From: JBBRSD01 sp038245725
Lineage (GTDB): Bacteria > Actinomycetota > Coriobacteriia > Anaerosomatales > JAAXUF01
Length of the DNA stretch: 64,000 bases
Reading direction: 5' to 3'
NCBI GenBank assembly: GCA_038245725.1
Contig: JBBRSD010000002.1
Coordinates: 62,001-126,000, forward strand
Position numbers and translations under genes: made by a program. The notes under the pieces were generated by a model. That model did not search any database, was not told the origin of the DNA, and was given only the letters and a program-made list of their open reading frames with translations. Below, piece after piece: positions 43,917 to 52,058 of this stretch (the stretch's first letter is position 1; every line of letters starts with the position of its first letter).

Positions 43917-44083
43917 CGCGGCTCCTTGGTCCAGATCTGAGTGGCGCTACGCGCAGAGAAGTTCAAGCGGATCGACACATCTCAGCGAGCCTGGCCCTCC
44001 CCGTGACCGCGAGACATGCTGCGTGTCAACAACGATATCACGTAGCTCAGCACCTTCACGATGTTCTTGGCTCACTCTGCGCG

Positions 44084-45295
44084 TCATCCCGCGTCCGGTC
44101 TACGAGGCGCGATCGAAAACGGCGCTCCCGGCTTGGCGAACTTGGACCAGGCGTAGGGCGCGAGCCCAAGGCAGATGAGGGCCGCGAGCAGCCCCGGCGC
44201 CCATGTCCCGACGCCTCCGATGAGGGCCCCTCCTATGATCGGCGCCGCAATCGCACCCACGTTCTGCACCGCCGCCGACAGGCCGAACGCCCCGCCGACC
44301 TCGGCAGGACCCACCGTCTTGGAGAGCACGCTCTGGCTGATCGTGTTCTGGATCGCCACGGCGAACACCAGGGGGGTGAGCACTACGACGAGGATTGGGA
44401 CGCTCGGGGACACACCCCACGCGATGAAGAAGACTCCGGCCACGACCAAGGTCACCACGAGAAGCAGCCCCTCTGAGAAGCGCCGGGTGAGCGGTCCGAT
44501 GAGGGCGAGCTGCACGACGACCGAGAGCACCCCCACGTACGCGAGCAGCAGACCGTTCGCCTGAGGGTCGAGTCCGAGATGCTTCAGTCCCCACAGGGAG
44601 AACATCGTCTGGAATATCGCAAACGCGACGCCAAAGAAGAACCTCAGCTCGAGCGCATCACCGAACAGCGGCCGCCTCAGGGCCGCAATCAGCCGGTCCA
44701 GAGTGAGGCCGCCCCGGGGCCTTGAAGCGAGTTCGACTCTGCGCTCCTCGGTCAGCGACTCGGGCAGCAGCACGGCCACAAGCAACACGTTGAGGGTAGC
44801 GACCGCCGCAGCTACGTAGGCCGGCAGGCTGTAGCCCCACTGGGCCAGCAGCCCGCCGAGCGCAGGCCCGATGATGAACCCGAGCCCGAAGGCAGCACCG
44901 GTGAGCCCGAGTCCGCGTGCGCGATCTTCTGCCGAGGTCACGTCCGTGATGTAGCTTTGCGCGACGGTGAAGTTACCGCCGGTCAGCCCGTCAAGGACCC
45001 GCCCGACGAACAGCATCCACAACGTCGAGGCCGCACCTAAGACCAAGAAGCTCACCGCGGTTCCGGCGATCGAGACCATCAGGATCGGCCGTCGCCCGAA
45101 GCGGTCGGAAAGCCTGCCGAGCACCGGACTGCCGATGATCTGGGCTGCGGGATACGATGCAGTGAGCAGACCGATCGTCAGTGCCGAAGCGCCGAAGCGC
45201 GTGGCGTAGTAGGGCAGCAGCGGCAATATGAGCCCGAAGCCCAGTACGTCGACGAAGACAATGGCGAATATGATAGCGAGGCGGCGGCGATCCAT
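44084..45295 (-). CDS. MFS transporter, TetA-like drug/proton antiporter
   Basis: 403 residues with twelve predicted helices. Motif A GRLSDRFGRRP lies between helices 2 and 3, and ARGLGLTGAAFGLGFIIGPALGG matches the motif C region of drug/H+ antiporters. The start at ATG 45295 (MDRRRLAIIFAIVFVDVLGFGLILPLLP) is the family start, with AAAGG just ahead. The substrate cannot be inferred. Confidence 0.93.
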   Translation of the reverse strand: MDRRRLAIIFAIVFVDVLGFGLILPLLPYYATRFGASALTIGLLTASYPAAQIIGSPVLGRLSDRFGRRPILMVSIAGTAVSFLVLGAASTLWMLFVGRVLDGLTGGNFTVAQSYITDVTSAEDRARGLGLTGAAFGLGFIIGPALGGLLAQWGYSLPAYVAAAVATLNVLLVAVLLPESLTEERRVELASRPRGGLTLDRLIAALRRPLFGDALELRFFFGVAFAIFQTMFSLWGLKHLGLDPQANGLLLAYVGVLSVVVQLALIGPLTRRFSEGLLLVVTLVVAGVFFIAWGVSPSVPILVVVLTPLVFAVAIQNTISQSVLSKTVGPAEVGGAFGLSAAVQNVGAIAAPIIGGALIGGVGTWAPGLLAALICLGLAPYAWSKFAKPGAPFSIAPRRPDAG

Positions 45296-45368
45296 ACCTT
45301 TGAGGGTACCCGAGAACCGTGCCGCCAAGGCTGCGCGCGGCCAAAGCGAACTGGCTCGACTGTGGTGA

Positions 45369-45935
45369 CTAAGAACCGCCACCAACCGGAATCAGGATCT
45401 CGTTGCGTCGCGCAAGAGGCTTCCAGGGCGGATCGTATTGTGCGACGACCGGTTCACCCGCAGCCGTCAGACCCTGTTTACTCATCCAGGCTTCGAGTTC
45501 AGCCTGAGTCTGAACAGCACTGCGATGATGCAGGTACCCGCTGAATCGAACTGCTGCGACTACGTGCGGGTCGACAGCTTCGAGGGTCACTTCTGGGTTG
45601 TTGGGCTGTGGCAGCTCCTCCATCGAGTACCCGGATGGCATCGTGAAGCTCACGACATAGTCGTCGTCCTCTTGAGTCGCCGTCACCGGCGCGGTCATCG
45701 CGATCTTCTGGCAGCAGACCCGACCCGCTCTCACCGGCGCGGTCATCGATATGCGATCCGACCCGCGATTGTTGCCGAAGATATAGTCTGCGAGCGGGTT
45801 GAAACCGGCGTTCGTCGCCTGCTCATAGCTTGAAGCAACCACATGAACGTTCGCCGTGAGGTATCCCCTGTAGCGGCGCAACTCGAAGGGCCCATGGTGC
45901 ATGAGGACTTCGAACTCGGGTGTCTGGACTGCCAT
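45369..45935 (-). CDS. SOUL family heme-binding protein
   Basis: 188 residues. SOUL markers are EVLMHHGPFELRRYRGYLTA, FNPLADYIFGNN, ISMTAPV and a second KIAMTAPV. It may carry or sense heme or tetrapyrrole, though no signal peptide is present. The ATG at 45935 has GGAGGACCA upstream. It sits just upstream of the MFS gene on the same strand (73-bp gap). Confidence 0.93.
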   Translation of the reverse strand: MAVQTPEFEVLMHHGPFELRRYRGYLTANVHVVASSYEQATNAGFNPLADYIFGNNRGSDRISMTAPVRAGRVCCQKIAMTAPVTATQEDDDYVVSFTMPSGYSMEELPQPNNPEVTLEAVDPHVVAAVRFSGYLHHRSAVQTQAELEAWMSKQGLTAAGEPVVAQYDPPWKPLARRNEILIPVGGGS

Positions 45936-46018
45936 TGGTCCTCCAAGGGACGAACACGCCATGTCGCCTGTATGTACCGCAGTTCCTGCCGCGGCGATCT
46001 GCCAGCGTGCCTTTCCGG

Positions 46019-47056
46019 CTAGGGACCAGCTGACGACGGCACGCCCGATTCAGACATCAGCGAAGGAACGACCGAAGCGACGACCACAAGCACAGGCCCT
46101 GCGATCCAGCCAGCCCAAACGATAAGAGCAAAGGCGCCAAGAATCGCAAGGTAGACCCGCGAGCCGATTGTCCATCGCCCTGATCTGCGCATCGCGAGCC
46201 GCAGAGTCAGCACGCCGAGAAGGATCGCGAATGCCGTGATGAACAAGGTAGCGATCGCCAGCGCGTCGGGAGTTACCCGCATCAGATCGAGGACCGCTTG
46301 ACACGCCACAGTCACGCCGGATGCCAAGAATACGAGACCGCCCATAGCCGCCAGCCAGCCCGGAAGATCCAGACGCCTCCCGCGGCGATGCTGGCGGATT
46401 AGCAGAACCAGGCCGAGTAGGACGGTCACAAATGCCGGCGCGTACACGAGGAACAGGCTCCGTCCCTCCCACGCGTAGATGTGCGTAAAGGAAAGCGGCG
46501 CGGCTACCCATTCGTATGGCGTGAACGTCTCTGCCTCACCGATCGCGATGCCGTAGTTTCCCCCGCGCTCGTTGTCGAAGACCGCGACATAGTATGTGCC
46601 GTCCGCCGGAGCGTCGAGTGTGGTCTGAGCAACCTGCAGATATACGCTCGGCGCGAACGGCTCGTACGTCGCGCGCGCAGGCGGAGTGCCGCTGACGGCC
46701 ATGCTCCCCACGCCAGCCGGCACCTCCAGGTAGCTGGGGGCGGCTCCCTGGTTCGGGATTCCGAGGCCCATCAGCACAAGACTGGGCGCGAAGCCGATCT
46801 CCTTGTCGGAGGGGCTGACAAAGAGCTGGATCGGAATCTTCAGTCCCCTTTTCGCCTCGAACTTGTAGTACTGCGCTTCGCGGCCTTGATGGAGCACGGT
46901 GTAGACCGCCCACGACTTCCTGGCATCCGGGATGACCGTTGCCCTCGTCAGACTCTCGTTGTCCTTTCCTCCGATCGGCGTGTGGGCACTCGCGGTCGAG
47001 ACGACAACGAGACCCAATGCCAGAACGAGTACGAGACTGGTCAAGAAGCGATCCAT
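46019..47056 (-). CDS. Exported membrane protein of unknown function
   Basis: 345 residues. A signal peptide ending STASAHTP is followed by an exported beta-type domain (about 26-190), then five predicted helices (about 200-340). The exported part (KSWAVYTVLHQGREAQYYKFEAKRG, GTYYVAVFDNERGGNYGIAIGE) recalls pre-peptidase-like domains that bind small or charged ligands. The strong GGAGG site precedes the ATG at 47056. It lies 23 bp after the NmrA-like gene. No function is assigned. Confidence 0.75.
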   Translation of the reverse strand: MDRFLTSLVLVLALGLVVVSTASAHTPIGGKDNESLTRATVIPDARKSWAVYTVLHQGREAQYYKFEAKRGLKIPIQLFVSPSDKEIGFAPSLVLMGLGIPNQGAAPSYLEVPAGVGSMAVSGTPPARATYEPFAPSVYLQVAQTTLDAPADGTYYVAVFDNERGGNYGIAIGEAETFTPYEWVAAPLSFTHIYAWEGRSLFLVYAPAFVTVLLGLVLLIRQHRRGRRLDLPGWLAAMGGLVFLASGVTVACQAVLDLMRVTPDALAIATLFITAFAILLGVLTLRLAMRRSGRWTIGSRVYLAILGAFALIVWAGWIAGPVLVVVASVVPSLMSESGVPSSAGP

Positions 47057-47079
47057 GCGACTGTCCTCCCCGCAGTTTG

Positions 47080-47934
47080 TCAACCTGGCGGTGCGAAACA
47101 CGCACCACTGCGTTCCGCCCACTGCGCAAGAGTAGTCGGCGGCCTCCCGATCAGCTTCTCGAGTTCGTCGGTGGTACCTGCTGCCATGCCGAGCTTGGCG
47201 ATGGCGTAGATCGACCCCATCACCGAGACGAACTCGCTGTCGTGGCCAGCCGCCTTCATCCGTGACTTGAACTCCTTGGCCGAAGGCCGAGGATAGGTTA
47301 TCGGGCGACCACACGCCGCCGACAGGATCACGGCCACCTGCTCATACGTGAGGGCCTCACTGCCGGTGAGTTCGTACGCCGTACGATCATGCCCGGGAGT
47401 AGTGAGGCAGACTGCTGCGGCCTCGCCGATGTCGGCCACGTCGATGAAGTTCGTCCGCCCATTCCCCGCCGGGACGTAGACCTCGTCGCGCTCGCAGATG
47501 TCGGCGCGGTGCGTGGTCGAGAGGTTCTGCATGAAGAAGCTCGGACGGAGGAACGTCCAGGCAAGGCCGCTCTTCTTGAGGTACTGCTCGATGCCGTGGT
47601 GAGGCACGAACGGGTTCGAGCCGGCACCCTGCACGGACAGGAAGACGACCTGTGCGACAGCTGCATCCTTCATGGCATCGATGAACGGACGCATCGCTCT
47701 AGGGTCAGACATCTGGGGAGGGCGCAGCAGGAATACGCGATCAACGCCGTCCAGCCCCGCCGAGAACGTCGACGGCTCCTCGAAGTCGAGTTCCACCGGC
47801 CTCGTCCCCGCGACGGCATTGCCTGTGCGACCGGGCCGCAGCGCCGCCTTCACCGTCGCTCTACCCAGCAGCAGGTGCTTGACGACCTCCGCGCCAACGT
47901 TTCCGGTCGAACCGGTGACGAGAACCGTGCTCAT
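47080..47934 (-). CDS. NmrA-like NAD(P)H-binding protein
   Basis: 284 residues, atypical SDR. The cofactor loop VTGSTGNVGAEVVKHLL and the LSVQGAGSNPFVPHHGIEQYL region match NmrA/YtfG-type quinone reductases or redox sensors. The ATG at 47934 overlaps the MarR stop (ATGA), so the MarR regulator likely controls it. A quinone or electrophile response is inferred from similar pairs. Confidence 0.9.
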   Translation of the reverse strand: MSTVLVTGSTGNVGAEVVKHLLLGRATVKAALRPGRTGNAVAGTRPVELDFEEPSTFSAGLDGVDRVFLLRPPQMSDPRAMRPFIDAMKDAAVAQVVFLSVQGAGSNPFVPHHGIEQYLKKSGLAWTFLRPSFFMQNLSTTHRADICERDEVYVPAGNGRTNFIDVADIGEAAAVCLTTPGHDRTAYELTGSEALTYEQVAVILSAACGRPITYPRPSAKEFKSRMKAAGHDSEFVSVMGSIYAIAKLGMAAGTTDELEKLIGRPPTTLAQWAERSGACFAPPG

Positions 47935-48386
47935 CGCAGACCAACTTTCCTCATTGCGGCAGGGGTGTCTTGACGTTCGCACAGGCGGCTGAGCAAGCTG
48001 CCCAGCGTCTCGAGCTCACCACGGGTCAGACATGAAGTCGCCTCGGCGGAGACCACCTTAGCCGCGACCCAGACCGCCGGAAGCGTCTTCTCAGCCTTAG
48101 TCGTCAGACTGATCAGCCGCGAGCGCCCGTCGTCTGGGTTCGGCGCCGAGTCGATCCAACCATCACGAGTGAGACGTTCGATCAGCCCCGAGGTCGTCGC
48201 CGCATCTGTATCGATCGTATCCGCCAAAACGCTGGGGGTCAGGTGCCCTCCCTGACTCCGGGCGATCGCCATCAATGCAGCCGCCTGCTGTGGGCGCAGA
48301 CCAGTTTCGGAGAGCGAGTCTCCCAGGCGAAGCCGGAAGTTCCGAGTTGCCTTGTTGAGCAGATAGCCGATGTCGGCATGGTCCAC
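47931..48386 (-). CDS. MarR-family transcriptional regulator
   Basis: 151 residues. A winged helix-turn-helix (LRPQQAAALMAIARSQGGHLTPSVLADTI, TSGLIERLTRDGWI) and the wing DDGRSRLISLT are plain. Two cysteines (SCLTRG and LCERQ) could sense thiol-reactive compounds. The GTG start follows AAGGAGAACACC. A perfect inverted repeat overlaps its promoter, so autorepression is likely, together with the coupled NmrA-like gene. Confidence 0.93.
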   Translation of the reverse strand: MDHADIGYLLNKATRNFRLRLGDSLSETGLRPQQAAALMAIARSQGGHLTPSVLADTIDTDAATTSGLIERLTRDGWIDSAPNPDDGRSRLISLTTKAEKTLPAVWVAAKVVSAEATSCLTRGELETLGSLLSRLCERQDTPAAMRKVGLR

Positions 48387-48395
48387 GGTGTTCTC

Positions 48396-48429
48396 CTTCG
48401 TATACGAATTATCTGGTTAGTATACGAAG
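48396..48429 (-). promoter_or_regulatory. MarR operator with overlapping promoter
   Basis: CTTCGTATAC at 48396-48405 and GTATACGAAG at 48420-48429 are perfect inverted copies 14 bp apart. The first also forms the palindrome TTCGTATACGAA. A -10 box TATACT (48424-48419) lies within the second copy, with TTGCGT at 48446-48441 as a -35 box after 16 bp. The layout is that of a self-repressed marR promoter. Confidence 0.72.
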
Positions 48430-48481
48430 TTTGCAGCCGGACGCAAGTCGCCGGCTCATTACGGCGTCTTCTCGGTACCCC

Positions 48482-49342
48482 TCATGTCCAGAACGCGCAT
48501 TCGCGCCTCCAGGGCGGCCTTCGTCTGCTCGGCGAGCAGGAGTTCAGCCGCCCTCTTCTGGGCGGCGAAGAGCGCAGCTCGTCGAGCGAGTCCTTGCTGG
48601 TGATGCGGATCGTGTGAAGCGCGGCGATAGCCGAGTCGGGGTCGCGACGCACGGCCTTCTCGGCGGCGCCGGCCTGCAGGGCGATGATCGAGAGCGAGTG
48701 TGCGGTAACGTCGTGCAGCTCGCGGGCGATGCGCAGCCGCTCCTCTTCGACCCGGCGCAGCGCCTCGTCCTCGCGAGTGCGCTCGGCGTCGATGGCGCGC
48801 TGTTCGACTGCAGCGACATAGGCCCGACGGGAACGCGTCGCGTCGCCGAGCGCGGCGGCCACACCGAAGGCGGTGACGGTGCTGACGGCGTCGGGGATCC
48901 ACGCAACGCCGGTGAAAGGATGGACCGTCAACGCAAGCGTGAACACAGTGACCGCTGTGTAGGCCATCCAGACCGTGCGCCTGTCGCGCAGGGTTCCCAC
49001 CATGTACAGCGCGACGATCGGCGCGAGCTGAACCGGCGCGCGCGGATTCGAGGTCGCGAGGTAGACCGCCGACATCACAGTCGTCAGCGTCAGCGCGGTA
49101 AGCGGGAACTTCCTGCGGAACACCAGCGGCACGAAAACCATGGCCACGAGGACATACGACAGCCCGGTCACGATGATCTCCGCCGAACCCTGCGCACCCG
49201 GCGGAACATGGACCTCACCACTTGCCATCAGCTTCGGAACGCCCCACAGGCTGAGCCATGCAGGCACCAACAGCACGAGCGGAATGGCCCAGTCCAAGAC
49301 GGGGTCACGGCGCCAGATTGGTGTGCGTGCGGTTTCATCCAT
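48482..49342 (-). pseudogene. Truncated sensor histidine kinase (no ATPase domain)
   Basis: 286 residues. Five or six N-terminal helices lead to a HisKA_3 dimerisation domain with the phospho-acceptor box ARELHDVTAHSLSIIALQAG. After DSLDELRS the sequence turns into low-quality basic residues and stops at 48482, so the HATPase domain is absent. Another frame over the same end (ALFAAQKRAAELLLAEQTKA, ending at 48459) looks like the tail of a different coding sequence, possibly a MerR-like coiled coil. No response regulator gene is adjacent. Deletion or rearrangement is the likely cause. Confidence 0.75.
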
Positions 49343-49510
49343 GACGTTGATGGTAGTCCTCGACGCGCCGGGGCGCATGGGCCGATGGGCGCGGTCGCGT
49401 ACGCCTCAGGGTGTATGCGGACATCGCGCGGGCTTCGGACGGGCGGCCTCTCGGGATCTATTTGTGCACGCGCGGATACGGAGGAGACAGGCGTACTCGC
49501 CCCGACGAAC

Positions 49511-49540
49511 AACACGGGGCACCCGAAGGTGCCCCGTGTT
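49511..49540 (-). terminator. Strong 13-pair hairpin with TTCG loop
   Basis: On the minus strand AACACGGGGCACC-TTCG-GGTGCCCCGTGTT is a perfect 13-pair stem with a UUCG loop. It lies about 50 bp after the cytochrome c stop and separates that gene from the kinase remnant. There is no long T tract. Confidence 0.65.
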
Positions 49541-49592
49541 CGTCGCCGCTGGTGCCTCTGCGCTGCGCTCGGATCGATCCTCGCCAGCGACG

Positions 49593-50117
49593 CTACTTCA
49601 GCGATTTCAAGTACAACCACAGCGCGGGGGCATCCTCAGGAGCCGGCGTCACATAGAAGAGCGGCATCCGCCTGTTGAGTCGCTTGCCGGTTGCATCCAG
49701 ACCCATCGTGAGCGCGCGAGCGAAAGTGGTCTCGTTGTACTCAGGCCGTAGGACGATTCCGCGGATGTCCGGACCTGGGAGTAGACCTCCGCCCTTCGCA
49801 TCGCTGCCATGACAGTTCCGGCACACGTTGAGCTTGATTCTACGGATTCCGTACATGGTGGTGATGTGTCCAAGATTGTCATTGTCGGTCTCGTAGATCA
49901 TCTTTCCGAGCGCCATGGCACCTGTCAGTGAGGCCACCTGAGACGCCGTCACGGTGGAACTTGGCATCGACGCTGGAGTCACTTCGGTCCGCGAACCCGT
50001 CGATTGGAATCTGACAGCCGTCCCAGAACAACCAGCCGACATTCCAGAGCCCGCGGCAGCTAACGCGATCGCAATCGCGATGAAGAGCGACCTGCTCCGG
50101 ACATTCACAGCTTTCAC
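49593..50117 (-). CDS. Exported mono-heme cytochrome c
   Basis: 174 residues. A hydrophobic signal ends near SGMSAGC, which may be a lipoprotein cysteine. One CRNCH heme site (about residue 99) and the Met ligand in RRMPLF (about 151) define a class I cytochrome c domain. It would carry electrons on the outer face of the membrane. It is followed by a strong hairpin. Upstream on the same strand are the PNPOx-like and DoxX genes. Confidence 0.88.
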   Translation of the reverse strand: MKAVNVRSRSLFIAIAIALAAAGSGMSAGCSGTAVRFQSTGSRTEVTPASMPSSTVTASQVASLTGAMALGKMIYETDNDNLGHITTMYGIRRIKLNVCRNCHGSDAKGGGLLPGPDIRGIVLRPEYNETTFARALTMGLDATGKRLNRRMPLFYVTPAPEDAPALWLYLKSLK

Positions 50118-50166
50118 CTGCTCTCGTGCCGCGAGCGTTGAATCGGAAGGGACGAATGCTCGCAGG

Positions 50167-50553
50167 CTACACGGTCCTCTTCACGGAGGTCACGGTCACT
50201 TCGAGCACGCGAGTCAGGAACGAGAACTTCTCCTTCATCAAGTCATAGTCCGGACCCGCTGAAACGAACCTCGCGGTGCCTTCCATCAAGAAGCCGACGC
50301 CGAGATTCTTGGGTCCCATCACTTCCTTCGAACCGACCGTCAGCAGGACCTTTGGGTTTGCGTCCGTCTTCTTCTCGGTGGTTCTCATCGCGTATGCCGG
50401 AATCAGGAGCTTGTCGTCGTCCTTCGTGACGAGATAGGAGTTCCACGTGTTGACGACGTGGGCCTCGCTTTCATCATACGAAACGATGGACACTACGCCT
50501 TCTTTGGCGATTACCTCAAGGAAGTTCTTCGTGAACACTTCGCTCCACTCCAT
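50167..50553 (-). CDS. PNPOx-like flavin-binding protein
   Basis: 128 residues of the split-barrel pyridoxamine-phosphate-oxidase fold (WSEVFTKNFLEVIAKEGVVSIVS, HVVNTWNSYLVTKDDDKLLIPA). The size and sequence resemble the small FMN-binding proteins of anaerobes rather than true PdxH. It likely takes part in redox or nitrosative chemistry with the adjacent DoxX and cytochrome c. The substrate is unknown. Confidence 0.85.
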   Translation of the reverse strand: MEWSEVFTKNFLEVIAKEGVVSIVSYDESEAHVVNTWNSYLVTKDDDKLLIPAYAMRTTEKKTDANPKVLLTVGSKEVMGPKNLGVGFLMEGTARFVSAGPDYDLMKEKFSFLTRVLEVTVTSVKRTV

Positions 50554-50676
50554 TCGTTATTCACACGGACCGCCAGCGCTTGCCGACGATACCTACGTTG
50601 GCGATGGGCGCCGGGTCCCGTCAGATGCGCTCAAGTCGAGAAGGGACACCGGCGCCCATCGGCTTCTAGCTGCGGG

Positions 50677-51126
50677 CTACGCAGTCGTCGTGGACTTGGC
50701 GATCCGTTCGGCAGCAAGGTAGGCAAGCGCGTATGAAGCGGCCATGGTTGTCCAAACGTTGTAGGAGAACGTCGATTCAAAGCCCGCGAACAGTGCCATC
50801 GCCACGCCAAACACGGCGAGCAGGAGCGCACTGCCGAGCGCAAACCATCGCAGTTGCCAGCCGACCAGCAGACCGATAGCGAGGATGACCTCGGCGGCCG
50901 TCGAGATCCAGGCAAGCACCGGCACAAGCCCAGCAGACACGAACGGCATCAAAGTCGCGGTATAGGCGACAAAGGCGCCGAAGGAACCCCAGAAGACATT
51001 CGTCGTCCCCGCAGGACCCCAGACTCCGGATCGGTCTGCGACAGCCGAAAGGAAGGCCGTGGCCAAAGCGATGCGCAGTGCGAGCATTGCGACCTGACGA
51101 CTGCGACCAGATGAAAGCCAACTCAT
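50677..51126 (-). CDS. DoxX-family membrane protein
   Basis: 149 residues with four helices. The start VAMLALRIALATAFLSAVADRSGVWG and AAEVILAIGLLVGW fit DoxX/SURF4-like proteins, which are linked to oxidative and thiol stress in several bacteria. It is divergent from the Rrf2 gene at 51315 across a 188-bp regulatory gap and is the first gene of the DoxX-PNPOx-cytochrome c group. Confidence 0.87.
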   Translation of the reverse strand: MSWLSSGRSRQVAMLALRIALATAFLSAVADRSGVWGPAGTTNVFWGSFGAFVAYTATLMPFVSAGLVPVLAWISTAAEVILAIGLLVGWQLRWFALGSALLLAVFGVAMALFAGFESTFSYNVWTTMAASYALAYLAAERIAKSTTTA

Positions 51127-51215
51127 GGTTTCTCCTTCTGTTTGTGCTCGGTCGAGGTGCTGCGGATCGTGGGCACAGTTGGGACGTCCCTAATCTCGCT
51201 ACCCATTATCCACGA

Positions 51216-51236
51216 TTGACCATATACAATAGACAA
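51216..51236. promoter_or_regulatory. Candidate Rrf2 operator in divergent promoter region
   Basis: An AT-rich imperfect dyad from TTGACCATA to TAGACAA (six of ten positions symmetric), with ATTG/CAAT inside, lies between the divergent doxX-like and rrf2-like genes. Rrf2 proteins of the NsrR/IscR type bind AT-rich dyads of this sort. A palindrome GGGACGTCCC lies at 51181-51190. Confidence 0.4.
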
Positions 51237-51314
51237 CAGCGAATCAACACGTGGCACAACACTCCACAGAGGGCACATATGTCCGGTGGCGGATTCCAAC
51301 GAAGGAGCACCTAC

Positions 51315-51803
51315 ATGCAGTTCAGCATCGGGGTTGAGAACGCGCTCCACTCGCTCTTCTATCTTGCGGAGCTCCCACCCCAGAAGACCATCGCAATTAG
51401 AGAGATCGCGCGGCTGAACGGGATTGCCGAGAGTTATCTATCCAAGGTCTTCTCGAAGCTGCGGCAGGCCGGAGTAGTCAGATCGGTTCCTGGGGTCAGT
51501 GGTGGTTACGAACTAGCCAGGAATCCCGAAGATATTTCGTTCTGGGATGTGGTAGAGGCGATTGAGGGACCATCCTACTTATTCCGTTGCGCGGAAATAC
51601 GAAAGCAGAACGTCTTCGTGGATGACCCCAGCGTGTTCTCCAGTTCATGTCCCTGCTTGATCAAGGTTGTCATGCAGGATGCAGAGGATTCGATGCGCAA
51701 CGACCTGAAGGCGAAGTCACTTGCATGGTTGCAAGAGAACGCACTGAGGGACTTCTCTGACGAGAAGAAGGAAGCAATAGCTGCGTGGTCAAGGGACGCA
51801 TAG
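51315..51803 (+). CDS. Rrf2-family regulator with three-cysteine motif
   Basis: 162 residues. The winged helix (MQFSIGVENALHSLFYLAEL, GIAESYLSKVFSKLRQAGVV, SGGYELARNPED) is followed by cysteines at about 92, 112 and 114 (FRCAEIRK and SCPCLIK), a spacing unlike IscR. It may bind an Fe-S cluster or sense thiol reagents or nitric oxide. It is divergent from the DoxX-PNPOx-cytochrome genes, the likely targets. GAAGGAG precedes the ATG. Confidence 0.9.
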   Translation: MQFSIGVENALHSLFYLAELPPQKTIAIREIARLNGIAESYLSKVFSKLRQAGVVRSVPGVSGGYELARNPEDISFWDVVEAIEGPSYLFRCAEIRKQNVFVDDPSVFSSSCPCLIKVVMQDAEDSMRNDLKAKSLAWLQENALRDFSDEKKEAIAAWSRDA

Positions 51804-51912
51804 CGCCATTGCTCGCGTCACCTCCACGTCATCGCTTCGCACGGCTCCGGTTGGATTGTCCGGACCGACCGTCGAAGCGACCACCTACCGGCCACACTCG
51901 AGCCGAAAAGCA

Positions 51913-51940
51913 GGAACCGGCCCCATGCGGGACCGGTTCC
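51913..51940 (+). terminator. Terminator hairpin after rrf2-like gene
   Basis: GGAACCGG pairs with CCGGTTCC, and inner CCC with GGG, around a short ATG-containing loop, about 110 bp after the stop. The next gene is convergent (52059). T residues are few, so confidence rests on stem strength. Confidence 0.5.
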
Positions 51941-52058
51941 AGAATCGACATGCTGCCGGGCTTAGTAGACGCGTTTGTAACAGCGGCGAGAGTTGTCGAG
52001 ATACCGTCAGCGCAGCACCATCCGGATTCCTGATCCCAAGAGGTCAACACTTCTCGCA

